The translations under genes and the position numbers were made by a program. A stretch of DNA of 64,000 bases from Dehalococcoidia bacterium (GTDB lineage: Bacteria; Chloroflexota; Dehalococcoidia; SM23-28-2; RBG-16-64-32). How positions within the stretch are numbered: the first letter of the stretch is position 1; the number at the start of each line of letters is the position of its first letter. The stretch lies in contig JAUSFE010000071.1 of assembly GCA_030649945.1 (NCBI GenBank), positions 62,001 to 126,000 of the forward strand, in the 5' to 3' direction. The notes under the pieces are model-generated. The model saw only the letters and a list, made by a program, of their open reading frames with translations. It ran no database searches and was not told the DNA's origin. Positions 33,153-40,363 of this stretch are shown one piece after another.

Positions 33153-33308
33153 ATGCCATCGACAGGTCACTCCTCGACAGCCTCCGGCATCTACCGCGGC
33201 GACTGCGGGTGCAGCCGCGAGATTGCCCTGAGTCGCGGCGAGACGTTCCCGCCATGCTCTGGGTGCCACCGGGCAGTCAACTGGACGTTGGTGAGGCCAA
33301 CACACTAA
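33153..33308 (+). CDS. 51-aa zinc-ribbon small protein
   Basis: ATG 33153 follows GAAAGGAGGTG at optimal spacing and runs to TAA 33306-33308. The product begins MPSTGHSSTASGIYRGDC, has C18/C20 and C35/C38, and includes ALSRGETFPPC. The GIYR...GETFPPC...W pattern matches a widespread family of short zinc-ribbon proteins of unknown function. It lies between the divergent methyltransferase and convergent rarA. Confidence 0.75.
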   Translation: MPSTGHSSTASGIYRGDCGCSREIALSRGETFPPCSGCHRAVNWTLVRPTH

Positions 33309-33330
33309 CGTACACGGGCCAGGTTTGCGT

Positions 33331-34707
33331 TCAATCGGACTCCTGGCTCGTATTCTTTCTCAGCCGCTCCATCCACTCCCGTATCCGCTGCTCGTAGCCC
33401 AGCTCGCCCGGCAGGTAGTAGCGGCGGCCCGCCAGCTTCTCCGGCAGGTGCTCCTGGCCCGAGTAGTGGTCGGCGTGCGCGTGGTCGTACTGGTAGCCCT
33501 CCCCGTGGCCCATCTCGCGCATTAGCGGCGTCGGGGCGTTGCGCAGGTGCAGCGGCGGCGGTTCCGCCAGCGTGGCCTGGGCGTCCTCTAACGCCCGCAT
33601 GTACGCCGTGCCCACGGAGTTGGACTTGGGCGCCGTCGCCAGGTAGAGCGTGGCCTCCGCCAGCGGGTAGAACCCCTCCGGCATGCCGATGAAGTGCACC
33701 GCCTGCTGCGCCGCCACGGCCACCTGCAGCGCCTGCGGGTCGGCGAGGCCAACGTCCTCCGAGGCCAGGATGACGAGCCGCCGCGCCACGAACAGCGGGT
33801 CCTCCCCGCCCTCCAGCATCCGCGCCAACCAGTAGAGCGCGGCGTCCGGGTCCGACCCCCGCAGCGACTTGATGAACGCGGAGATGATGTCGAAGTGCCA
33901 GTCGCCGGCCTTGTCGTAGAGCGCCGCCCGGTGCTGGAGCGCCTCCTCGATCTCCCGCAGCGTCACCTGCCGCGCGCCCTTTGCGTCCGGCGCCGCCGTC
34001 TGCGCGGCCAGCTCCAGGGCGTTGAGGGCGATCCGGGCGTCGCCGCCCACCGCGCCCGCCAGCGCCGCCACCGTCTCGTCCGCCACCTGCGCCTTCATCG
34101 CGCCCAGGCCGCGCTCCGGATCCGCCAGCGCCGCGCGCAGGATGCCCTCCACCTGCTCCGGCGTCAGCGGCGACAGCCGGAAGACGCGCGAGCGGGAGAG
34201 CAGCGGTGAGATCACCTCGAACGAGGGGTTCTCGGTCGTCGCGCCGATGAGCGTGATCGTGCCGTCCTCGACATAAGGCAGCACGACATCCTGCTGGGCC
34301 TTGTTGAAGCGGTGGATCTCGTCGATGAAGAGGATCGTCCGCTGGCCTGTCTCGCCCAGCCGCTCCGACGCCTCGGCCACGACCCGCCGCAGGTCCGCGA
34401 CGCCGGAGGAGACGGCCGAGACGGGCTCGAAGTGCGATCGCGTGAGCGAGGCGATGATGCGGGCCAGCGTCGTCTTGCCGGAGCCGGGCGGCCCCCAGAG
34501 CACGATCGAGGGCAGACGGTCCTCCTCGATCGCCCGCCGCAGGACGCGCCCCGGCCCCACAATGTGGTCCTGGCCCACGAACTCGTCCAGCGTCCGCGGC
34601 CGCATGCGCGCCGCCAGCGGCGCGTGCCGCTCCGCCCGCGCCCGTGCCGCCTCCGCGAACATGTTCAGCGCAGACCGGCCCGTGCGCCCCTGCATCTTCC
34701 CTGGCAT
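33331..34707 (-). CDS. rarA: Replication-associated recombination protein A (RarA/MgsA AAA ATPase)
   Basis: A clamp-loader-like AAA+ ATPase acting at stalled forks. It has 458 aa from ATG 34707; the frame is open to 34752. Walker A GPPGSGKTT, Walker B LFIDEIHRFN, sensor 1 ATTENPSFE and the C-terminal tetramerisation domain (SDPDAALYWLARMLEGGEDP) are complete. The C-terminal YLPGELGYE is typical. GATAAT at 34719-34714 ends 6 bases before the chosen ATG, so a leaderless transcript is likely. Confidence 0.95.
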   Translation of the reverse strand: MPGKMQGRTGRSALNMFAEAARARAERHAPLAARMRPRTLDEFVGQDHIVGPGRVLRRAIEEDRLPSIVLWGPPGSGKTTLARIIASLTRSHFEPVSAVSSGVADLRRVVAEASERLGETGQRTILFIDEIHRFNKAQQDVVLPYVEDGTITLIGATTENPSFEVISPLLSRSRVFRLSPLTPEQVEGILRAALADPERGLGAMKAQVADETVAALAGAVGGDARIALNALELAAQTAAPDAKGARQVTLREIEEALQHRAALYDKAGDWHFDIISAFIKSLRGSDPDAALYWLARMLEGGEDPLFVARRLVILASEDVGLADPQALQVAVAAQQAVHFIGMPEGFYPLAEATLYLATAPKSNSVGTAYMRALEDAQATLAEPPPLHLRNAPTPLMREMGHGEGYQYDHAHADHYSGQEHLPEKLAGRRYYLPGELGYEQRIREWMERLRKNTSQESD

Positions 34708-34826
34708 AACGGCATTATCGCACCATGATGAGACCGCTGAAACGCGGCGCAACGTAAGTTGTTATAGAGAGTGAAAGAGGCGAACGGCTGCGGTGCGAAC
34801 AGCGAGGCGAGCCCGGGGAGAGGACG

Positions 34827-35039
34827 ATGCTGGCGAACTACGCGTGGGACGAGCGTGATTTTCTGCTGGAAACCCAGGTCCAGGGCGGTAACCCCTGGGT
34901 CTGCGACCACGCCCTGCTCAACCTCGCCATCTGGTGGGTGAAGATGACGGGCCCTCGCACGGCGGACTTCGCGGCGGACGTGGCCATCGTCTTCACCTCC
35001 CTGGAGCGCGACCTGCGCCGCGGCGTCAATCCCGCGTAG
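34827..35039 (+). CDS. Hypothetical 70-aa protein
   Basis: ATG 34827 follows GGGGAGAGGAC. The product begins MLANYAWDERDFLLET and includes HALLNLAIWWVKMTG. I recognise no family. Length and composition do not prove coding, but the ribosome-binding site is reasonable. It overlaps a fragmentary minus-strand frame at its 3' end. Confidence 0.4.
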   Translation: MLANYAWDERDFLLETQVQGGNPWVCDHALLNLAIWWVKMTGPRTADFAADVAIVFTSLERDLRRGVNPA

Positions 35040-35157
35040 CGCGCAGCGCCAGCGCCGCCGGCAGCTTCCGTTCGTCCGCCAGCCACTTCCTGATCTCAGG
35101 CGCCACCCGCTCGGGGTCCCGTCTCACCAGGTTCTTGAGCGCCGCAGCCACGGCCAT
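35026..35157 (-). pseudogene. Possible 3' fragment of a HEAT/alkylation-repeat protein gene
   Basis: A 43-codon minus-strand frame ends in ALKNLVRRDPERVAPEIRKW, resembling the last helical repeat of DNA alkylation repair-type HEAT proteins. No upstream part is found; a promoter for the next gene lies there instead. It may be a remnant or chance. Confidence 0.3.
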
Positions 35158-35249
35158 CCACACCAGCCGCCGCTGGTCACAGTTCCGCCGGCCAGCCTTC
35201 TCCCGCGTCCCCGGTGATTCCCGTCACAGCGGCCCCTTCCCTTGCGCCC

Positions 35250-35255
35250 TATAAT
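35250..35255 (+). promoter_or_regulatory. -10 element before phosphotransferase gene
   Basis: A perfect TATAAT, followed 20 bases later by AGGAGA. No clear -35 is seen. Confidence 0.45.
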
Positions 35256-35287
35256 ACGCCGCAGGCCGTTCGGGACAGGAGACTGAA

Positions 35288-36113
35288 CTGGTAGAGACCG
35301 GGACGCTGCAAAAGATAGCCGAAGGCCGCGAGGCGGAGATGTTCGCCTGGGAGGACGGCAAGGTCCTGCGGCTGCTGCGCAACGCCGGCGGCGCGTGCCG
35401 CCTCCATGGACCGCGAGGCGACGGCCATGGAGGCGGCACGCGCCGCCGGCGTCCCCGTCCCGGCCGTCTTCGGCAGGGCCGACGCGCTGGGCCGCCCCGG
35501 GCTCGTCATGGAGCGCATCGACGGCCCGGACCTCCTCAGCCTCGTCAGCCGCCAGCCGTGGCGCATCTTCCCCGGCGCCCGCGCCTGCGGCGAACTGCAC
35601 GCCCGCATGCACGCCGCCATCGCTCCTGAGACGCTCTCGCCCCTCAAGTGGCGTCTGCGAGGAGCCCTCCTCTCGCCGCTGGTCCCACCCTACCTGGGCG
35701 GCCCGGCGGCGGAGTGCCTGGAGGCGCTGCCCGACGGAGACGCGCTCTGCCACGGCGACTTCCATCCCGCCAACGTGCTCATGGGCCGCCGCGGTCCCGT
35801 CGTCATAGACTGGCCCAACGCCTCGCGCGGCGACCCGGAGGCGGACGTAGCCCGCACGCTCCTCATCCTGCGGCTGGGCGAGCCGCCGGCGAACTACGGG
35901 CTGCCCATCCGGCTGATGGCGAAGGTGGGCCGCGGACTGTTGATCTGGGGTTACCTGAGGGCGTATGGCCGGGTGCGGCCGCTGGACCGACGCCGCGTGG
36001 AGGCCTGGACCTTCCCCGTCGCCGTCGCCCGCCTGGCGGAGGGCATCGCGGAGGAGCGCGAGCGGCTGCTGCGCCTGCTGCAGGCAGAGGTCAGCGCAGT
36101 TCCAGGTACATGA
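35288..36113 (+). pseudogene. Aminoglycoside-phosphotransferase-like gene, frameshifted
   Basis: This is a member of the APH/choline kinase-like fold. The C-terminal 235 codons (frame from 35406) hold MEAARAAGVPVPAV, catalytic CHGDFHPANVLM and metal-binding IDWPNASRGDPEAD. The N-terminal lobe (EGREAEMFAWEDGKVLRLLR) is in a different frame ending near 35393. The frame change falls inside a perfect 19-bp inverted repeat (35391-35409 with 35425-35443). The full product cannot be made without frameshifting. A shorter C-terminal protein could start at ATG 35406, but it would lack the ATP-binding lobe. Its 3' end overlaps the GNAT remnant. Confidence 0.8.
35391..35443. repeat. Perfect 19-bp inverted repeat at a frameshift junction
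   Basis: GCGCGTGCCGCCTCCATGG (35391-35409) and its exact reverse complement (35425-35443) flank a 15-base spacer. It coincides with the change of reading frame in the phosphotransferase gene. Confidence 0.9.
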
Positions 36114-36470
36114 ACAACGTCGGCCTGCCGTCTTCGTGATCGTGGCTGAGCGCTCCAACGTATGTGCCGAGGGTCGGGTCCAGTTCTTCGGGGGCGTTAA
36201 CCACTAAGACACTAAGACACTAAGACACTAAGAATCCTAATAATCCTTGAGTCTTTGTGCCTTTGTGTCTCAGTGGCATGTGCCGAGGGTTGGGTACAGT
36301 TCTTCGGGGGCGTTAAACACAAAGACACTAAGACACTGAGAATCCAAATAATCTGAATCTTTGTGCCTTTGTGTCTTAGTGGCCAGGACGTGATCCGTCC
36401 GGTATGTCAGGTCGAGGCCCGCCAGCGCGGGAAAATCGCCCTCGCTGACCGAGCGGACGTCAACCGTCAC
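36091..36470 (-). pseudogene. GNAT acetyltransferase gene broken by repeats
   Basis: The first 30 codons (from ATG 36470: VRSVSEGDFPALAGLDLTYR) and the last 35 codons (NAPEELDPTLGTYVGALSH to LFMYLELR, stop at 36091) look like the ends of one GNAT-family protein. The acetyl-CoA-binding middle is missing. Between them lie two tandem copies of a repeat of about 116 bp, each carrying its own copy of the NAPEEL-coding segment. The gene cannot be functional. It would have been co-transcribed with the nitroreductase 18 bases upstream. Confidence 0.75.
36162..36383. repeat. Two tandem ~116-bp repeats with CACTAAGACAC motifs
   Basis: Copies begin at 36162 and 36278 (ATGTGCCGAGGGT). Each contains GTTAAMCACWAAGACAC followed by CTTTGTGTCTYAGTGGC, i.e. 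an inverted pair. The first copy also has the 9-bp unit ACTAAGACA repeated three to four times (36203-36232). The same motif family appears at 41804-41996. Confidence 0.8.
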
Positions 36471-36488
36471 GGCGGCGGGCTCCCGCAG

Positions 36489-37100
36489 TCAGCGCTCCCC
36501 CGTCTGCCCCCAGGTCTCCCAGTAGGTGACCTTCTCCACCGGCAGCCGCGGGCCGGCGCCGAACTTGCCTCGCGGCCAGCCCAGAGGGATCAGCGCCATC
36601 GTCTCCACGCCCTCCGGGATGCCCAGCAGCGCCTTCACCTCCGCCTCGTGGGTGCGGTGCAGCGTGGTCAGGGCCGTGCCCAGGCCCAGCGCCCGCGCCG
36701 CCAGCATCAGGTTCTGCACCGCCGGGTAGATGGACGCTCCCCCCGGCGATACCGCCGCCACGCCCGATTGGTTTACGGTGGCGATGATCAGCACCGGCAC
36801 GTCCGCCAGGTGGTTTGCCAGGTACTCCGCGGAGGCGTACGTCCGCGCTGTCTCCGGGTTCGCCGCCGCCGCCCCTTTGATCAGCGCGTAGGACTTGTTC
36901 CAGCTGTCCAGGTACCACCCGGCGATCTTCTCTTTCGTGGCCCGCTCCCGGACCACGATGAAGTTCCACGGCTGGCGGTTGCCGCCGCTGGGCGCCCTGA
37001 TAGCGGCGTCCAGCACCTTCCAGACCAGGTCGTCCGGCACCGGGTCGGCCTTCAGCCGCCGCATCGCCCGCGTGGTGTTGATTGCTTCGAAGACGTCCAT
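36489..37100 (-). CDS. Nitroreductase family protein
   Basis: An FMN-dependent oxidoreductase of the nitroreductase fold, 203 aa. The N-terminal INTTRAMRRLKADPVP and RAPSGGNRQPWNFIVV motifs bind FMN phosphate and the isoalloxazine. PGGASIYPAVQNLMLAARALGLGTALTT is the standard helical core. The closest look-alikes are F420- or NAD(P)H-linked nitroreductases. The natural substrate is unknown. Confidence 0.92.
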   Translation of the reverse strand: MDVFEAINTTRAMRRLKADPVPDDLVWKVLDAAIRAPSGGNRQPWNFIVVRERATKEKIAGWYLDSWNKSYALIKGAAAANPETARTYASAEYLANHLADVPVLIIATVNQSGVAAVSPGGASIYPAVQNLMLAARALGLGTALTTLHRTHEAEVKALLGIPEGVETMALIPLGWPRGKFGAGPRLPVEKVTYWETWGQTGER

Positions 37101-37144
37101 GGCTCTCCCTCGATTCAGGTTGGTGGATGGGCTCAGATTACCAT

Positions 37145-37993
37145 TCAGACTCCGCGCCCGCTCGCCGAGCGCAGGAACCGCAGCAGCAGGTCGTTGAACG
37201 CCTCGGGATCCTCCAGGGGCGGCAGGTGGTGGCAGCCCGGCATCACCGCCAGGCGTGCGTTCTTCAGGTTCGCGGCCAGAATCTCCGCGATCAGCCGGAA
37301 GTCCTGCACGTCATTCTCGCCGGCCACCACCAGCGCCGGCGCCGCGATCTCCCCCAGCCGCTCGGCGATCGCCGGCTGCTCGTACCCGGCAGTCGAGACG
37401 TCCTCGCGGTACTCCGGCGCCTGGAAGCCGCTCACCATCTCTCGCAGCAGCGCGAAGCTCTCCGGGCGCCGGCGCACGCCGTCGAACATCGGGTGCGTCA
37501 GCCAGAGCCGCTCGAACGCCGCCTGCACGCCTTCGGCCCGCACCGCCTGCACCAGCTCCTGGATGCGCCCGCTGATCTCCTCGCCGTAAGTGAAGCCCGG
37601 CAGCGCGGAGTCCACCAGCGTCAGCGATAGCACGCGCTCGGGGCAGTCCAGCGCGAACTGGAGGGCGATGCCGCCGCCCATGGAGAGCCCGACGAGGTGC
37701 ACGGCGCCGACGCTCAGGTCCGCCTGAGGCGGACGCTCCACGTTCAGGCGGTCCAGCAGGTCCCGCAGGTCCGCGGCGTAGCTCTGCCACGTGTACCCGC
37801 CGGGCGCCACCATCGAACGCCCGTGTCCCCGCACGTCGTAGCACACCACCCGGTAGCCCGCCTGCAACAGCCCCGGCGTCTGCTGCCGCCACATCCGCAG
37901 GTCCACGGAATGGCCGTGGATCAGCACCACCACCGGGCCTTCGCCCGCGTCCTCGTAGAACGTCACGATGTCGTTCGTATAGGTGTGTGGCAT
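37145..37993 (-). CDS. Alpha/beta hydrolase
   Basis: A serine hydrolase of 282 aa from ATG 37993. The oxyanion motif HGHSVDLRMW, nucleophile elbow GLSMGG, acid in AGENDVQD and base His in GCHHLPP are present. The strand before the nucleophile elbow, normally ERxHLVG, reads VERPPQADLSVGAVHLVG because the palindrome TCCGCCTGAGGCGGA (37719-37733) is inserted there. The substrate is unknown; it is similar to the 3-oxoadipate enol-lactonase-like group. Confidence 0.92.
   Translation of the reverse strand: MPHTYTNDIVTFYEDAGEGPVVVLIHGHSVDLRMWRQQTPGLLQAGYRVVCYDVRGHGRSMVAPGGYTWQSYAADLRDLLDRLNVERPPQADLSVGAVHLVGLSMGGGIALQFALDCPERVLSLTLVDSALPGFTYGEEISGRIQELVQAVRAEGVQAAFERLWLTHPMFDGVRRRPESFALLREMVSGFQAPEYREDVSTAGYEQPAIAERLGEIAAPALVVAGENDVQDFRLIAEILAANLKNARLAVMPGCHHLPPLEDPEAFNDLLLRFLRSASGRGV
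37709..37738. repeat. Palindrome insertion with 7-bp direct repeats in hydrolase gene
   Basis: GACGCTC occurs at 37709-37715 and 37732-37738, flanking AGGTCCGCCTGAGGCG, which contains most of the 15-bp palindrome (37719-37733). Confidence 0.7.
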
Positions 37994-38017
37994 GGCGGGA
38001 GGGCGATCGGCAATCAA

Positions 38018-38116
38018 TCAATCAAGCTATCAAGCAAACAAGAGGTGCGGCGGGCGCCGCATTGGCGTGGATTGGTTGATTGCATGATTGCCTGATTGTT
38101 TGATTGCTTCATCCAC
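38018..38116. repeat. AT-richer intergenic block of TGATTG/CAATCA motifs
   Basis: CAATCAATCAATCAAGC near 38012-38028 faces repeated GATTG units (38069-38108) across a GC-rich centre. It looks like a decayed inverted repeat. No gene is seen. Confidence 0.55.
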
Positions 38117-38758
38117 TCATCGCTCCAGCAGAAAGTCCGCCGCGTCAACGGGCTCGCGAGCGGCCGCCGTCGCGCCTCCGTTCGTGTAGCCCAGCAGCGC
38201 CAGGAAGGCGGGCTCCCAACCGGGCGGCAGGTCGAGGGCCTGGCGGACCGCGCCGGCGCAGAACAGCGGTGCGCCCTTTAGATACCCCGCCAGACCGCGC
38301 TCGCCGGCGGCGAGGAGGATGTTCTGGAGCGCGGCGCCCAGGCTCTGCATGAACATATCGCGCTCCGCCGCCGCCCGCCTGGCGTCCGGCCACTCCTTCG
38401 CCTGGTCCAGCACCAGGCACGAGAGCACCAGCGCGGGCGCCTCCAGTATCTGCCCTCGCGAGCGCCTGAGCAGCCGGTCAACCTCCTGCACGGGGCGGCC
38501 TGCCTGCTGCAGGTCCGCCAGCCAGGCCTCCGCCATCGCCTCCGCCAGCCGTTCGCGGCCGGCGCGCGAGGCGACGTTCACGAACCGCCACGGCCGCGAG
38601 TGATGAGGCGCCGGCGCCGTGCAGGCCAGCGCCACCAGCTCGCGCACCAGCTCCGGGTCCACGGGGCGCGCGGCGAACCGGCGCACCGAGCGGCGCGCCG
38701 CGATGGCTTCCGAGACGGAACGCACCACCGGCCTACCCCGGGGCCCGCCCGGCCACAC
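38117..38758 (-). CDS. FbiB-type nitroreductase-fold F420 enzyme
   Basis: A 213-aa flavoprotein of the nitroreductase fold that resembles the C-terminal domain of mycobacterial FbiB, which reduces dehydro-F420-0. RRSVRRFAARPVDPELV, APAPHHSRPWRF and GYTNGG are characteristic. It is directly downstream of cofC and cofD, which supports an F420 role. The N-terminal gamma-glutamyl ligase (CofE) domain is absent and not in the window. The frame overlaps cofC by 26 bases; a GTG at 38728 would remove the overlap. Confidence 0.85.
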   Translation of the reverse strand: MWPGGPRGRPVVRSVSEAIAARRSVRRFAARPVDPELVRELVALACTAPAPHHSRPWRFVNVASRAGRERLAEAMAEAWLADLQQAGRPVQEVDRLLRRSRGQILEAPALVLSCLVLDQAKEWPDARRAAAERDMFMQSLGAALQNILLAAGERGLAGYLKGAPLFCAGAVRQALDLPPGWEPAFLALLGYTNGGATAAAREPVDAADFLLER

Positions 38759-39416
38759 GCAGTTCCGCGAGGAGGCGCTGCGTGGCGGGGCCGGCCCGCA
38801 CCGGCGCGGCTTCAGCGCCGCCGGCGGGGCCGGACATCAGGAGTCGCAGGTCGTCCGGCCCATCGATATCGCGGGCCAGCGCGGCAAGGCGCAGGACCGC
38901 GGTGGGGACGCCGCGCGCCGCCGCCTCGCGCTTGTGCGCCGGGAACGAGTGCGCACCGAAGCGGAACGGGATGAGCGCCGGCGGCCGCATCGCCAGCACG
39001 CTCGTCCCCCTGTCGTGCGACGGACAGATGACGGCGCCCCGGTCCGCGGGCAGAGCGTCGAGCACGGCGTCGATGTCGGCCGGGGTAACGGCGGGCACGT
39101 CAGCGAGCACAACCAGCAGGGCGTCGAGGGCGCGGTGTGACATAATCTTGAGGGCGTGCGAGAGCGCCTGGTTGATGCCGCGCACCGATGACGGCTCCTG
39201 GATCGCCTGCGCGCCCAGCTCCCGTGCCAGCGCGAGCACCTCGGCGTCGGGGCTAACCACAGCGATAAGCCCGATGCGCGCCGCCCCCTGCAGCGCCCGC
39301 ACCACGTCCTCCAGCATCGCCAGCGCCAGCCGCCGCCGCTCGTCCTCGCTCAGCAGCGCGGCCAGGCGTCCCTTCGCCTGGTCCAGCGCCTTCGCCGGCA
39401 CCAGCGCCGCGATCAT
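38733..39416 (-). CDS. cofC: 2-phospho-L-lactate/phosphoenolpyruvate guanylyltransferase CofC
   Basis: A nucleotidyltransferase activating the lactyl or enolpyruvyl phosphate moiety with GTP for F420 synthesis. It has 227 aa. PAKALDQAKGRLA at the N-terminus, VVLADVPAVTPADI as the metal-binding region, RFGAHSFPAH and DIDGPDDL near the end are diagnostic. The start overlaps the cofD stop as ATGA. A C-terminal Ala/Gly/Arg-rich tail of about 25 residues is extra. Confidence 0.94.
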   Translation of the reverse strand: MIAALVPAKALDQAKGRLAALLSEDERRRLALAMLEDVVRALQGAARIGLIAVVSPDAEVLALARELGAQAIQEPSSVRGINQALSHALKIMSHRALDALLVVLADVPAVTPADIDAVLDALPADRGAVICPSHDRGTSVLAMRPPALIPFRFGAHSFPAHKREAAARGVPTAVLRLAALARDIDGPDDLRLLMSGPAGGAEAAPVRAGPATQRLLAELRVAGRAPG

Positions 39417-40363
39417 CGTGCGCCCGCGGTGCTGAGCACGGCCCGGGCCAGGGCGGCCTTCTTCTCCATCGAGGCCATTATCGTATCGGTCACCACAACG
39501 TCCAACCCCTGCCTGCTGGCAGGCAGGGCCAGCGCCTCTATCTCCGGCTTCAGCGCGGCGTCCACGCTATCGATCACCATCACGTCCAGGAAGTCCTCAT
39601 ACAGCCGCGCCACGCTTACCGGGCTCGCCGCCAGCCCCCGGTCTCGCAGCATGCGGTCCGCCGGCCCCTTGATCGTCTTGCCGCCCACGATCGGACTGAC
39701 GGCTACGACCCTAGCTGCGGTCTCCCGCAGCGCCTCCCGCACGCCCGGCACCGCGAGGACCGGCCCGATGCTGACGATTGGGTTGGAAGGCGTGATCAGC
39801 ACGGCGCTGGCCTCCCGGATCGCCGCCAGCACGCCGGGCGCCGCCCGCGCGCTCTCCGCCCCCTGGAACGTCACCTCCCAGGCGTGGCCCTCCGTCCGCC
39901 GCTTCACGAAGTACTCCTGGAAGTCCACCACGCCGTCGTCTGTGCGGATCTTCGTCCGCAGCGCGTCGTCCGTGACGGGGATGATGCGCGCCGGCGTCAG
40001 GAGTGCGCTCGCGATCTCCGCCGTCGCCTCGGACAGCGTCCGTCCCTTGCGCAGCAGGTGCGTGCGCGCGAGGCACGTCGCCAGGTCGCGGTCGCCCAGC
40101 CGGAACCAGGTGTCGTAGCCGTAGCGCGAGATCGCCTCCAGCACGTTGAACGTATCGCCGCGCACCCCGAAGCCCCGCTCTTCGTCCGCGATGCCTGCCA
40201 GGTGATAGAGGACGATGTCGATGTCCGGCGAGACGTGCAGGCCGAAGAACTCGGCGTCGTCTCCCACGTTCGAAATGATCGTGATGTCCGATGGTCTGTG
40301 GACGGCCAGCAGCCCCTGCAGGAAACGCGCGGCGCCCACCCCGCCGGCGATGACCGCGATCAT
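39413..40363 (-). CDS. cofD: 2-phospho-L-lactate transferase CofD
   Basis: CofD transfers the activated phospholactyl or enolpyruvyl group onto the deazaflavin Fo. It has 316 aa from ATG 40363. The N-terminal AGGVGAARFLQGL, NVGDDAEFFGLHVSPDIDIVLY and late TPSNPIVSIGPVLAVPG motifs define the family. The frame extends upstream inside nhaA, but the ATGA overlap with the nhaA stop sets the start. ALPASRQGL near residue 285 is encoded by a 22-bp inverted repeat (39507-39528). Confidence 0.96.
   Translation of the reverse strand: MIAVIAGGVGAARFLQGLLAVHRPSDITIISNVGDDAEFFGLHVSPDIDIVLYHLAGIADEERGFGVRGDTFNVLEAISRYGYDTWFRLGDRDLATCLARTHLLRKGRTLSEATAEIASALLTPARIIPVTDDALRTKIRTDDGVVDFQEYFVKRRTEGHAWEVTFQGAESARAAPGVLAAIREASAVLITPSNPIVSIGPVLAVPGVREALRETAARVVAVSPIVGGKTIKGPADRMLRDRGLAASPVSVARLYEDFLDVMVIDSVDAALKPEIEALALPASRQGLDVVVTDTIMASMEKKAALARAVLSTAGAR
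39507..39528. repeat. 22-bp inverted repeat inside cofD
   Basis: CCCTGCCTGC-TG-GCAGGCAGGG. Related GGCAGGCAGG palindromes occur at about 42348-42366 in a DinB gene and at 52225-52253. Confidence 0.75.

Noticed and set aside
33098-33397. 99-codon frame overlapping the small zinc-ribbon gene
   Set aside because: The overlapping 51-aa frame has the better ribosome-binding site and a recognisable zinc-ribbon motif.
36198-36383. Possible CRISPR-like array
   Set aside because: The repeats are 9 bp and abutting, without unique spacers, and there are no cas genes; tandem and inverted repeats explain it.
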